Of a DNA stretch of 64,000 nt, positions 1-12,779 are shown piece by piece. Source of the DNA: Dryas octopetala (taxonomy: Eukaryota; Streptophyta; Magnoliopsida; Rosales; Rosaceae); NCBI GenBank assembly GCA_963921425.1, contig OY992836.1, forward strand, positions 9,517,304 to 9,581,303, given 5' to 3'. A program made the translations under genes and the position numbers. The number at the start of each line of letters is the position of its first letter. Position 1 is the stretch's first letter. A model generated the notes under the pieces. The model searched no databases. It saw only the letters and a program-made list of their open reading frames with translations, and was not told the DNA's origin.

Positions 1-1
1 T

Positions 2-313
2 CCAGGTATATCTCCAGCAAGGAGTCAGGATGGTGGCCACCAGACCGAGACTGAGATGCAGAGGGGCCCTTTGGATATTGACAGCAAGGGGAAGGGTGGG
101 AAAGGAGGAGGAAAATGGAAAAAGATAGCGAGGCAACAGAGAACAGGAATGGAAACGGATGAACTGGAAAACTCTAACACTTTGGGGGAAAAAAGAAAGA
201 TTGCAAAGGAAGATGAAGTAAAGGGTGTGGCTCCGAAAAAAGGAAAACTGGCTTCTGAGGCTCAGAATGCAAAAGTGGTGGGACCGGATGCTCCGGCCCA
301 CCACGAACAATGA
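2..313 (+). CDS. LINE ORF1 C-terminal fragment
   Basis: An open frame runs from the window edge to a TGA at 311-313 that overlaps the ATG of ORF2 at 310 (ATGA overlap). The visible part is a lysine- and glycine-rich tail, for example GKGGKGGGKWKK. This fits the basic nucleic-acid-binding C-terminus of plant LINE ORF1 (gag-like) proteins. The RRM-like DUF4283 domain and zinc knuckle expected upstream are not in the window. The overlap suggests coupled or reinitiated translation of ORF2, as inferred for other L1 elements. Confidence 0.6.
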   Translation, partial: PGISPARSQDGGHQTETEMQRGPLDIDSKGKGGKGGGKWKKIARQQRTGMETDELENSNTLGEKRKIAKEDEVKGVAPKKGKLASEAQNAKVVGPDAPAHHEQ

Positions 314-3300
314 AGCTTTTAAGTTGGAACGTCCAAGGGTTAGGGCGACCTTGGACGTTCCGGGCCCTCAAGGATGTCTTGAGGGAGCAGAAGCCCGATT
401 TCGTGTTTCTCATGGAAACACGGATGACACGACTACAAATGGAAAAAGTACAATATAGATTGAAGATGTCAGGAGTGTTTTGTGTGGACCGTGATGGGTT
501 AGGTGGAGGCTTATTATTCCTTTGGACTGGTGGGTGGACGGTGTAATTGCGTTCCTTCTCGAAAGGTCATATTGATTTGTGGGTAACCTCCCCTATAGGG
601 GAACAACTCCAGCTAACGGGATTTTATGGCAACCCCATCACACATCAACGGAAGCACTCTTGGGAGCTTTTACGGAGACTCTCTCATGGGGCAATTCGGC
701 CATGGATCATTTCTGGTGACTTTAATGAGATCTTATCACCAAATGAGAAGGCTGGATTGAGGGATAGACCACGATGCCAAATGGATGCCTTCTGCGAAGC
801 CATTGACGACGCAGGTCTCTGTGAAGTGCGCTCTGTGGGCTACCCTTACACCTGGGCTCGCTTCCAAGGAGGGATTGTATCTGTGGAAGAGAGACTTGAC
901 CGTTTCTTGGTTAACAGAAACCTGTTTGGACTTTTCTCGTTCGTGACTACTTCCCATCTGGTTGCTACTGGGTCCGATCATTTCCCCATCCTCACTGAAG
1001 CTATAGTGTCTGACCCTCGGGAGGTACATCGTTTCATTCCAGGGCGCTTCCATTTTGAACAGATGTGGCTGAAAGACCCAAGATGGCTAGATGTTGTGGA
1101 CACTACTTGGGCCGAAAACATACATAGGCATGGCTTGGCTGATTCCATAAAGCACTGTGCACACGCTCTCAACCGCTGGAACCACAATATCTATGGCAAT
1201 GTGCGCAAGCAATTGGCGACTGCGAAAAAAGTGGTGGCTGGCTTGCTGGGTAGAACTGATGCCAGTGAGGTCCTGCGCCGAAAACAAATTGAGCAAACCA
1301 TTGATATTCTTTTGGAGAAGGAAGAAACTTTGTGGCGTCAACGCTCGAGCGTCGAGTGGCTACGGGATGGGGACAAAAACACTCGCTATTTTCATGAGCG
1401 TGCTACCTCGAGAAATTCCAGAAACAAGATTACTGGGTTACTCGACCACCAAGGCAACTGGGAAACTCGGGGCTGCCAAATTGGAGGATTATTCTGTAAT
1501 TTTTTCCAGGACCTGTTCTCTTCCACAGGCAATAGTCATTTTGAGAGGGTTGTGGAGCTAATTGACAAGCAAATTTCTGAGGAAATGAATAGCCGACTTC
1601 TTCGACCCTTCACACGTGCGGAGGTGGAACAAGCCCTTAACCTCATTGGGCCTACCAAGGCCCCTGGACATGATGGTATGCCGGCACTCTTCTACCAATC
1701 TTGCTGGCATATTGTGGGAGATGCGGTGACTGCCAAATGCTTAAGTATCCTTAATGGAGACTAGTGTCCAAGAATTTAATCATAAGTTAATTGCCCTCAT
1801 TCCGAAAACCAAAAGGCCCGAAAGAATGACTGAATTTCGCCCGATTAGTTTGTGCACTGTTGTCTATAAAATTGTTGCCAAAGCCTTTGCAACCCGCATG
1901 AAAGATGTTATCCCTTTTGTGATATCAGAATCCCAAAGTGCTTTTGTTCCCGGAAGAATGATCTTAGACAATGTTATGACAGCCTTTGAGATCACACATT
2001 CACTTCAACATACAAAAAAAGGCGATGAAGGGAAGATGGCTATTAAGCTTGACATGGCCAAGGCCTATGACCGGGTTGAATGGAGATTTCTTGAAGCAGT
2101 TATGATTAAAATGGGCTTCTAGGTTGACTGGGTTGCTCGACTGCTTGACTGTGTGTCCACCACCTCTTTCTCAGTGCTCTGGAATGGCCAGCCTACCGGT
2201 TTCATCACACCACAACGGGGTCTCAGACAAGGCTGCCCGCTTTCCCCTTATCTATTTCTAATGGTGACCGAAGGCTTCTCTGGCCTGCTGCGAGAGGCAG
2301 AGAGTAGAGGGGCCATCGAGGGGGTCCGTGTTTCCCCTACTGCCTCCTCGATCTCCCACCTCTTCTTTGCTGATGATAGTATCCTTTTCTTGAGTGCCAA
2401 TAGGGAAGCCAGCCTCACTCTCAAAGATATCTTTCAAGAATATGAGATGGCGTCTGGACAAATGATTAATTTCGCCAAGTCAGCAGTGTGCTTTAGTCCT
2501 AATGCTATTGATGAGGTGAAGTCAACGGTGTGTAATATTCTCCAAATAAAAATTGTTGATTGTCATGAGAAATACTTGGGGTTGCCAACTTTTGCAGGTA
2601 GAGGAAAGAAACAGCTATTTCATGAAATTCTAGACAGAGTCACGAAGCGTGTAAATGGGTGGAAAGGAAAACTATTATCACGTGCTAGGAAAGATGTTTT
2701 GATCAAAGCCGTCCTTCAGGCGATGCCCACCTATTCGATGAGCTGTTTCCGGATGCCTAAAGGAGTGTGGCAAAAATTCCATTCCATTTTCGCCAAATTC
2801 TGGTGGGCAAAGGCTAAAAATGCTAGGGGGATTCACTCGGCCACCTGGGATACAGTGTGTCGTGGAAAATATGGTGGTGGTCTTGGTTTCAGACACATTG
2901 GTGACTTTAATCAAGCCCTAGTCGCTAAGCAATGTTGGCGTCTCCTCACTGCGCCCAACTCGCTGGTGGCAAGGATTTATCAAGCTAAATATTTCCCCAA
3001 TGGATTCCTCATCCACGCCCAGCTGGGTAGTCATGCCTCGCACATCTGGAGATCCCTCCTTTGGGGCAGAGAGCTTCTCCAACTGGGTCTACCATGGAGG
3101 GTGGGTACTGGGCTCTGTATTCGCGTGTATCAAGATAGATGGATCCCAAGACCTTCCTCATTCCGAATCTGTTCTCCTCCCATATTGGCGCCGGATACAA
3201 TTGTCACTGAGCTGTTTTCGGCCCCAGGTGTTTGGAATGAACGTCTCATCCAGGAATCTTTTTGGGAGGAAGAAGCCACTGCGATTTTGAGTATCCCCCT

Positions 3301-4339
3301 GAGTACACATATGAGAGAAGACTGCCTTTTCTGGCACTATGAACGAAACGGCCTCTATAGTGTCCGTAGTGGGTACAAAATTGCTCGATCTGAAAAAGAC
3401 AGAATTGCTGGAAACCCCACTACTTCAACGGGTGTGGATTCAAATATATGGAAAACAATTTGGACCTTGCAATGCCCAAATAAAATGAAATCTTTTCTCT
3501 GGAGATGTATGCACAACTTTGTACCATGCCGAGCCACTTTATTCAAAAGGAAGGTGACCCTTGACTCTTCCTGTCCCAGATGTGGACGAGCCACTGAGAC
3601 CTTGCTACACGTTCTCTGGGATTGCCCCTATGCACATGATGTCTAGAAACTCTCAGTGCTACATGGTGGTTCAAGGAGTTGGAATTGGGACGGGTTCTCT
3701 GGTTTCCTACGCTACTTATCTGCAACTCTTTCCCAAACTGAACTGACACTTGCAGCTTACATATGTTGGGGTTTATGGAATGCCAGAAACGACTTCCTCT
3801 TTAATGGCTTTGCTATCTCGCCTCTCAAGCTTTTTGATCGGATGAATGATTTCGCGCGCAACTATATGGAGGCCAACTTAAGGAAGGAGAATACACCGAC
3901 ACCGGCACCGGCCCATCAATGGAGGTGTCCATTGCCTAGTTGGGTGAAAGTCAATGTTGACGGTGCGGCCAGCTCTGTGTCGGGTGCTCGAGGGGTTGGG
4001 ATAGTGATTCGAGATGAAGAGGGTCAATTTTTGGCTGCTGGAGCTTTACAGACGCAATCGTTCATATACTCTGCTCACACCGAGTTGATTGCAGCAAGAG
4101 AAGGTCTATGTTTTGCTTGGGATTTGGGCTTCAGACATGTTCTACTGGAGCTTGATGCTAAGGATGTGGTGGCAAAGATTGTGTCCCAATCGCTCTATTT
4201 GGGTGCTGATGTTGTTCTGCTCAACGAGGTTGTGGAACTTGGTTTACTATTTTCCTCTTTCTCCTGTCAATGGGTACCTCGCAGCTGCAATATGGCAGCT
4301 GATGCTGTAGCCAAAAGCCAAAATGGCCTTATCATGTAA
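310..4339 (+). pseudogene. LINE ORF2 polyprotein (endonuclease, RT, RNase H), inactivated
   Basis: ORF2 starts at ATG 310. The endonuclease shows SWNVQGLG, the METRM Glu, SGDFNEI and SDHFPI catalytic motifs. The reverse transcriptase shows KLDMAKAYDRVEW, QGCPLSPYLF and FADDS. A zf-RVT block ends in CPRCGRATETLLHVLWDC (about 3427-3630). RNase H follows with VNVDGAASS, TELIAAREGL, LELDAKDV and AADAVAK, so its four acidic residues remain. Breaks are TAA at 544-546 in the endonuclease, a frame change at about 1754-1764 between endonuclease and RT, TAG at 2120-2122 in RT and TAG at 3644-3646 after the zinc block. The reading resumes in the same frame after each stop. The last TAG sits where the family usually has Trp. 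Confidence 0.92.
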
Positions 4340-4668
4340 TGAGTTTTCCACTTGGATTGAGGAAGCACCCCCCTGGTTGCTCCCAATCCTCTCAGCAGAT
4401 GTTTCCAATTCTCCTTAATCAATGAAAATTCCTTTTCTCAAAAAAAAAAAGAAAGAAAATGAGGTAAAAGTCTCTAATCGGTATCTTATAAAAAGACAAT
4501 TCTTTTTATGGTTTTGTTTAACAAAGGGCATTTTGGATCAATAACTAGTTCTTAATATTAGGGCTTTTTACTGAAATAACAACTTCTAACTTGAGTCCAC
4601 ATTCATATATACACGTTATGGTAGAATCTTATACTAATTAATAAATGATTTAAAATATTCTGAATTGC

Positions 4669-7600
4669 CTACAGTTCATAACCTGGGAACCTGGAGTTTT
4701 CAAGCATATGCAGATCAAACCAGAGGCAAACTGTTCCAGCAAGTCCTTGAAAAAGGGAATAGGCATGTTCAGCCCCATGAGTGTGCCCCACACTCACAAG
4801 TTCTCTGGCATTGTGATACAAGAAGCTTGCAAATGCTTTTGCTCTCTCTTCATATATGCTCTCTCCAGTCAGACGATAGAGAGAAAGGAAGGCATAGGCA
4901 TTTCCAGCCACCCCATCAGCAAGTCCTACCTTCTTCAGCAAACCATTCTTCCACACTACTTCCCCTGCTTCTATTGCAGCATCACGAAATTCTCTATCGC
5001 TGGGAAACACCTGAGGAAGAAAAGAGAACAAGTAGCCATTAATTCATTTATGCTTGGAAGACAAAAAGAAAATGCACACATACATTGATACATGGACCAC
5101 CTTTTAATTTTGTGCTAGCAAACATAATGGTTCAAGGGTTTATGATTGATGAGAAAGAGTCCAGCATCATAGTGTAGTATTCTCCACACTGTATAATTTG
5201 AGGCAATCAATGGATCTCAACCTCTGAAGTTTTTTAATGTTAGCATATGACCAAGAACTTTTGGAGTTCAGTCGTAATCAAGCATGATATCAGAGTTCTG
5301 GTTCCGGAATGTCCTGAGTTTGAATCCTTCAACCCAACCCCTACTTATTTATTCACCTGCAGTTGGGGCAACACCTACAATGTCTGCATTTGTTGAATTG
5401 TTAGCCCCATTCCCTAATAGTTTAAATTTTTGAAGTCCAATGATTGTCTAACCGTAAACACTAGTGACAAATTTACATGGTGCCACCAATGGACCTCTTT
5501 TCAGCCCATTAAATTTTCCTAACTCCCGCGATTTCTCCCATTAAATGTGTGTTCTTACCCCCAGCTTTATAGATTTTTTTTTTCTTAAGGGGTGAGGAAA
5601 GATCATGCCTCACAGGCTTCTTCATCACGCCCTCACAAAGACAAATTCATAGCTCTGCCACTGACAAACACCAATATTCATGTTGATTACCCCAGGTGAG
5701 AATTGCATTAAGAAAACCAATTTTTGAAGGAGTAATCACCACCAACCTGGGATGCCTTGCACAAAGTGATGGCCATGCCAACTGCACCATGAGACCACTG
5801 CACAAACTTATCTCTCGGGTTCCCTTCACTTGTGGGGTAATTTCCACTGTGAGGGAACCTATTAGCCATCATATATCTGAAAGTTGCCTTGACATCATCA
5901 GCATCCTCTTTGGAAAGAGGGAATTGAAGTAGCACTTGCAAAATTCCAGCAAGGCCATTGGCTGCCCCCAAGTACCTTGTCGCATGCCATCTGTACATCA
6001 GAGGGCAGGAAGGGTTATCTGATGCCCCTGCCCTGCCCCCAGCCAACACAGCATCCACAACAGGCATTAAAAGATCACTGGGCACGTTGCCTTGTCCAAG
6101 ATGCTTGTTTATGAACAGAGCTGCCCACAAGAACCCAGCTCTCCCATAAAGAAGATCATATGACATTCCAAAACCACCTTCCTCAGGCCCAACAGAGAGG
6201 GCCTTCTCTTGTGCTAGCTATACATAATAAACCAAATAAGTATTGGGGGAAAACAATTTTAAAATACAAACTGATCAAACTTGGTATTTGTATATAAAGG
6301 CTGGAAGAAGAAAACAATATAACTACAAAAGAGAAGGGTGATTTTCCAGCTTTAAAGGGTCAATCAAAATAAAATTCAGTGCAGATGCATTTAATCATCC
6401 AACTGGTGTAATTATCATACAAGTAAATTGGAAACAAAAGATAGTGTGGAAGGAAGTGTTAACTAACTTAAGAGGGTGAGAAGTTCACTAGTAAAGTTCA
6501 TGGCATCTTTGGACCTGGGATCCAGATGGGACTCCAAATGGGATTATTTTTGTAATAAATATAACCACATATGTTGACTACGAATAACTATAATGTAAAA
6601 CGTTATAAATATTGAATGGAATGGTAATGCTACACCATGGTTATAGAATGTTAGCAAAAATGTACTTGGTTTTCATGGGGTAAGAGAGGGCTGGCTCTTA
6701 TTATGTAGCTCACTCAATTGGATTCTAGATGGATCCCAAAAAAAAAAAAACTAAATTTTTGATGTGATGTGCAAGAAAAGGGGATTATAATCCACTCCTA
6801 TTAGGAGCTGATCCGAAAACAGGAAGGACAGAAACAAACAAACACTTAGAATCACTTGGGTAAAATGAGCAACATGTGTTTGTAATAGATTTCCAAGACG
6901 CAAACAAAAATTCTTAAAAAGGGATATCTCACTAGTCTTGCTAGGAAAGCCTAAATATAATCACATAGGTCCCCACCATGGTGGATTGAGTGGGTATTGT
7001 CTTTGGCACCGCTTGAATTTTTCAGTCATAATGGGTCCAATCATCCTTTTTTTGTCAACTTCTGAAGACTGAAAATGATATAAAGTTCCACCCAAATCAC
7101 ACGTGTTAAATCCATAGCCATACAACAGAAAACTGTGAATATCTTCTACCTAAAGTACATCAATAGGTTCACACTAAGAGATTGCAAGCGTACTTGTTAG
7201 GTGGCTATCAGGAGGATGCAAATGACTACTTCCTACAAAAGTAAAAATAAATTACAGGACCATAACCTTTTCACAAGGTACGTACTCCAAAAACCAATTT
7301 AAAAGCATTAAAACACAGGTTATAGTGTGGATAAGCTCCTATAGCAAGCTAAATAGATACACAATGCCACATAGTTTGCTCAAGTGGGTTAACATCTTTA
7401 ATTTGGCTTTGCAGAATGTATAGATTTTGAGACTTGATAGGAACATCCTTTCAAGACCATACATACACTATTTAAGGGAAAGGGCAGAACAAGAAAGAAG
7501 GTAATTGGTATAACCTCCAAATGAATTGCTAAAGGAAACAACATACCAAGAACCTTGCTTCTTTTTCATGTCTTAAGTTATACAAACAAACAATTGCCGT

Positions 7601-10189
7601 ATACAACAAATTGAATGATAGGAAGGAAGAATCAAAATGGATTCACTGGTAGCTATCAAAATTCAATACAACATATAATCAAACATAGCATCTAAAAGAT
7701 TCAAAATATTCCCATATATCATAACACTTTTTTTGTGTGTTGTGAGGGCAAAAATATTGTGGATTTATAATATTTTTCTCGTGTGTTGCGGGCTCAAATT
7801 ACGTCGGTATGTATATTGACTATGCCCCATAATTTTTGAAGGTATGAAAGAAAAATCCTAACGGTTGACAACTTCCCTAACAGCAAATACAGTTACATTG
7901 TTTGACATTGATTGTAAGTGGGGCAGACATGTAACAAGGCTGAAGGCTCATCACAATTTATGACCAGAAGCAGATATTTCCAATGGACCAAAGAAAAAAC
8001 AAATGAACTCCAAGATATTTGTGTTTTTTTCTGGTAAGAATATACTCCAAGACATTAAGAGACATCCTATATTCCTATCAACCCTTAATAGAAGGTGAGC
8101 CCACTCCTTCCCTAACCAATGTGAAAGGGACATTTCGTATAAAATCCCACCAAAAACAAATCATTATCCTTCAAAAAAACCCAATTTCAGTGTCTAAAAA
8201 TTCAAACAATCCTAACATGGAGGGAGCTGAAGTCACTATGAAATCATAAGAAAAGTTACTTACAAAAATGAGAGTTTAAGCTTTTCGATCAGACTTTGAC
8301 ACTCACTTTCTACATTCAGTATTTATAGAAAAACATTAGGCCCTGTTTGGCTTACTTCCTTGTTTCATAAATATAGTATAAATAATTTTATTCATTTACT
8401 ATGGGCAAGGGAAGCTTTCAGTATACTGAAGAAGAGATAGAGATGGCGATCAATTAATTAGATATATACCTCAAGGAAGAGGTTTAAATACAGGTCACCC
8501 CTTTGATGGTCCCCAATCAAATTGGCCACAACAGCTCCAAGCGCATACATTCCTCCTCTACCGCACAAAAATGTCACGTGCCTGCATAAAGCAACAATCA
8601 CATTTAACGACAAACTAAAATATCCTTGCAGATGGCATATCCTCTTCTTAAGAAGGAACAGTAACTTTCCTCAAATTCCAAAAAGGGCAATCTTATATCG
8701 TAATTACTTGCTGACTAAAATGAAAAATAACTAATTTTCTTCCAAAATTAGAAACTGACCATTTTTGCATGAAGAAAAACTATTAATATACCTACCATTT
8801 ATTCATGATCGCTGGTCGAGATATAAATTGAGACGGGAAAGAGAAAACAAGGTTAACTTTCCAACTTCTCCAAAAAAATAAATTAACCATTGCATAATGA
8901 TTTACACTTTGTACTATTCTACCATAAAACCCATGAATGCTAGTGAAATAAAATAGGGAGACTACCATTCTGGTCCTCTAATTTTAGATTCTACATACTA
9001 AAGTCTTATAGTTTTTAAAACAATAATGCTAGTTGTCTCATATTTTTTTTCCCACATTTGTATCCCACCTGATGTGTCATTACTTTACTGGAAGAGTATT
9101 TTCTTTTTTTTTGTTAGGTTTTATTTTTTAATTTTTAGTGTCCAATGTATGAATGCCATGTAAGATGGTATGAAATTGTGGTATAAAAATGTGGTAAGTG
9201 TAGCATTACTGTTTTTAAAATTCTAATTAAAGTCCAATAATATTATAACCATTCCACATTACATAATGGTGTATTAGTTTCTATTTTTTACAAAATATGC
9301 CATTGACCTCAAAATGTCCCAAGCTGTAAAAAAAGAGACCAATAAATTTTCAGTCCAAATAAGGAATATAATAAGAATTAAACTCTAATTTTCTAAACAA
9401 AATATTATAGACGTTACCTTGTTTAAAGACTTCTTCGAAAACTTAATTTGTAACGTATCATCTACGTACCATAATATAACCTAATACATTCTGTTTAATT
9501 AAATAGTTGACAAATAATGTCGTTGCCTAACATACAAATTGTTTTTTTGTCTTTGGCCATGCCTAACCTTGTAAAATTTCCTAATTTTGATATGGCGTGC
9601 AAGTCTCATATATCTTCATCCATTTCGGAGAGTCGGTAGTTGCTCACTTCCCACCTTACAGTTACAATTATTAACAAACCCACCGCTCCTACTCCCCCAA
9701 ACGACAAAAGAAAATAATTTACAAAAATAATAATAATAATAATAATAATTACCGGTTGGTCGCACGTGCGACGGTGGCGCACTTGTCGACAATCTCAGCA
9801 GAAAGCAGCAAGTCCTGGCGGTTGCCGGTGGCCTCGTACGACCTCAAGCATGTGAAAGCCGTACCGAGCAGACCCGTATACACAGTCGGGTCCAAGCCCA
9901 TGCCCGTACTCATACCCGAGCCCCACGTGGCCTGCACCACCTATATTATCCCCAAAAAAAATAATTAATTAATTAATTAAGCAGTGTTTCAGTTTCAGCT
10001 AATTAAGGAGCTCGATCAATATACTTATATATATACCTGGTCCTTAAGAGACACCGCTGCTCTGAGGAAAGTCTCGCCTGGAAGTGACAAGTTGGGAGGA
10101 GCCGTTGGATCAACCAAATCGAGCCGTTCCTTGTTGGCTTCGTCATTGCCGTCCGGGGACGACGCTACGTACTCCACTACAGACGACAT
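4669..10189 (-). CDS. GCL1: LanC-like protein, GCL1 type, lacking the zinc ligands
   Basis: Five exons on the minus strand: 10189-10037, 9940-9753, 8581-8470, 6217-5747 and 5010-4669. All introns are GT-AG and phases agree, giving 421 aa, the normal length for eukaryotic LanC-like proteins. An in-frame stop upstream supports the ATG at 10189. The alpha/alpha-barrel repeats are visible as YTGLLGTAFTCL, LYGRAGFLWAAL, GAANGLAGILQVLL, WSHGAVGMA and GVAGNAYAFLSLY, and the protein ends FPGYEL. Bacterial LanC and mammalian LANCL1 bind zinc with two Cys and one His in WCHG and CHG motifs. Here they read WSHG (Ser293) and ADG (Ala339, Asp340), so no zinc site is expected. I assign GCL1 rather than GCR2 because I recall that Arabidopsis GCL1 has the same ADG; not verified. 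The function in plants is unsettled. Introns are 96, 1171, 2252 and 736 nt; the second holds a MITE. Confidence 0.9.
9021..9211. mobile_element. MULE-type MITE, family A copy 1 (191 bp)
   Basis: Lies in intron 2 of the LanC-like gene. Ends are CAATAATGCTA and TAGCATTACTG, an 11-bp inverted repeat with one mismatch, followed by weaker pairing of roughly 40 bp. A perfect 9-bp duplication TTTTTAAAA flanks it (9012-9020 and 9212-9220), as expected for Mutator-like elements. No coding capacity. A second copy in the opposite orientation is at 45443-45632. Confidence 0.88.
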
Positions 10190-11061
10190 GTCGTTCAATC
10201 TCTCTCTCAGCTATGTCTACTATGTTCGTTTGGGTTAGAGCTAGCTATGGAGAAAGGCTGGTACGGTAGCACCCGGATTTGTAGGAGTTCGGGAGGGGAA
10301 AGGTGTTGGGCGCTGATTCTATGAGATGGCGGTGCACTGCAGAGCATATACGCTTCCCGCGTTCCACGTAAGCTATCTTTCTATCCATCGATCTATCCAT
10401 CCAACCTTTTGGACGAATCAATATTTTATTACCGTTTGATGAATGCGAATCATGCTCTCTTCCATTTTCGACACTAAACAATGGGATATATTGGTAATGC
10501 GTGTGGGGTCCACTTTCTTTAATTATAAAGGTTATTCACTAATTCATGAGTATGTCGTGGGATAAATGCAATTGACAATGTGACATCCAATTGTCCTGAA
10601 ATTTGTTAACTGAGTGAGAGTGATACAGTAGTAAGGCTACATTCATCAATTTATCTATCAAATATTATTCATTAAATCATATGTCGTATTTTATTTAGCT
10701 AGAATTTAGTTTGCGTTTAATTAGGGCTGCCATTTGGTTGGTTCAATTGGTAATGGGGCTTACCACAATCAAATAAAAAATAGGATTTTTTTTTTAAAGT
10801 CCATTTCATAAAATAGATTGTTTTTAAGACCCAACCGCTACAGTGAAATACTGTAGCAGCCCACTTTAACAGGCCAACAGTAACAGCGTACTGTATCAGC
10901 GCACTAGCGCGCTACAGTAACTTTTTTTGCCATTTTTCCCACCTATTAAAAAAAAAACCAACAGTTACAATTATTTTTTATTGCCACTATCAAACAGTAG
11001 CTATTTTCAATTTTTTACTATACAAAAAAACTCAGAAACAATGCAACTTATACAAATCATA

Positions 11062-11290
11062 GCCCCTTACATATATAAATATACAATTATAGCCTCACTT
11101 ACATATTGTTACTGCTTGTCAGTAATAACTATAGCCCCCACTTATATATTGTTACTGACAAGAAGTAACAACCATAATCCCCACTTACGTATTGTTACTA
11201 AAAAACAGTAACAACCATAGCTCTCACTTATATATTGTTATTGACAAGTAGTAACAACTATAGTCTCACTTACATATTAGGATAGAAGCT
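11062..11290. repeat. 43-bp tandem repeat, about five copies, each with an internal inverted repeat
   Basis: The core ATTGTTAC recurs at 11105, 11148, 11191 and 11234, exactly 43 bp apart, with degenerate copies at both ends. Each unit pairs TTGTTACTG with CAGTAACAA, so single units can fold into a short hairpin. Units differ by several substitutions. Confidence 0.85.
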
Positions 11291-12779
11291 TAAATAGGTT
11301 AAAATGAGATTAAATTAGGAGAGAAGCCAAGTCCGTTGGGGACAATCCCAACAATATTATTGTTGAAACAAAAATATACTATACTATTTTTTTTTTTTAT
11401 AGAAAAATTAGGATTAAATACTAAATATTAATATTTTTTCAGCAAAGTAGAAATACATAAATTTTTTTTAGTTTAGGTACTAATATAGAGCAAGACATTA
11501 ATTTTTTTAGTTTAGGTATTAACCTAGAGTAAGACATTTTGGATTAGATAATAAATTTGTACGAAACGTGAATTTTTTTGCTTGGTGGTTATCCGTTAGT
11601 TTTTTTTTTCTTCGGTTTTCTATACAGTTGTGATTGTATGAAATTTATAAAAATTCAAAGTTTATAAGGATTTCATGTTTTTGATTTAGGCTTGAGGAAT
11701 GAAGTCATATAACCTAGAGACTAAACATTAAATTTTAAGTCTCGCAAACATTGAAAAAACAACAAATTAGTAAAAAAGTTGTGACTGTTGGACATTCACA
11801 GTTGAGTTTGTTAAAAAAATGCTCTCTAGCACTCGGCAATGTTCATCAAACGCTCAGTGAACAGTACTGAGTGCTTGGTAGAATCATATTTTTAAAAATT
11901 GGTACTCAAACTGAAATTTAGTATCTAAAGTAAAATGACATAACCGTTTTAATAGTTAAAATGAAAAAATATTTAAATTTAGTAACTAAAGTCAACGAAT
12001 CATTTTTTTCAAACGGCTACAAAATAAATACTCATTGAATCTTTCTACCTAATAGCTTAAGATTTTATGATGAATATTTTAGAGTTACCAAGTTTCGGTA
12101 ACCTTTAAATCTTACATGAAGGAGAGTGTCGAGTATTAGTCTCATATTAAATACGCTAAATATTTAATAAAATTATAAATATTCATTGACTCTCTCTGCC
12201 AAACAAAAAATTATGTTAAGTAGTAGTCTAAACTTTTAAAATGAATATATAAAATCTAAATAACTAACAATTTTGATTGGAGGAGGGAATGAGGGCAGTC
12301 CATAGATGTGGAAATAGCGTTGTACTATTGGAGTTATAAACCTCCATAATGAAGTGAATAATGATTTTGGATTGTGATGGAAGCCTAAATAGTAAATAGG
12401 TCGGTCCATCCCATTTCAATATGATATCATTGAGATATCCTATTATCGGGGTACAATAAGGTCTGGGTGTGTCCTGCTGCCAAGATTTGTCCAAAAAAGA
12501 AAAAGGAATATTTCGAGGAAATAAAGAAGAGAAAAAAGTTCTTAGCCAAAAAAAAAAAAACAAAGAAGATAAGTGGGTCAAGATTAACGTGGATGGTGAG
12601 CGATCACATAGATACTTTGTTGGGTCAACTGTGTCTGTGAAAGTGTGAAACCCTGTCTTCCTCGCCAGCTCCAGTTTGGTGTTTCTTTGTTTGTTTGTTT
12701 TTTTTTTTTTTCTTTCTTTTTTTTTATTATTATTATCACTTCAATCAACTCCATTTTTTCGTAATGAGATTTTATCAAG

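Larger units (their letters stand above)
1..4459 (+). mobile_element. L1-type LINE retrotransposon, 5' end outside window, degenerate
   Basis: A non-LTR retrotransposon read from the window edge to an A-rich tail at about 4440-4459. Its order is typical for plant LINEs: the end of ORF1, then ORF2 with an apurinic-type endonuclease, reverse transcriptase, a zf-RVT zinc-binding region and a C-terminal plant RNase H. Three in-frame stops and one frameshift in ORF2 make this copy non-autonomous. The 5' target-site duplication lies outside the window, so the insertion duplication cannot be tested. It lies about 200 bp from the stop codon of the LanC-like gene on the other strand, so it inserted just downstream of that gene. 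Confidence 0.95.
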
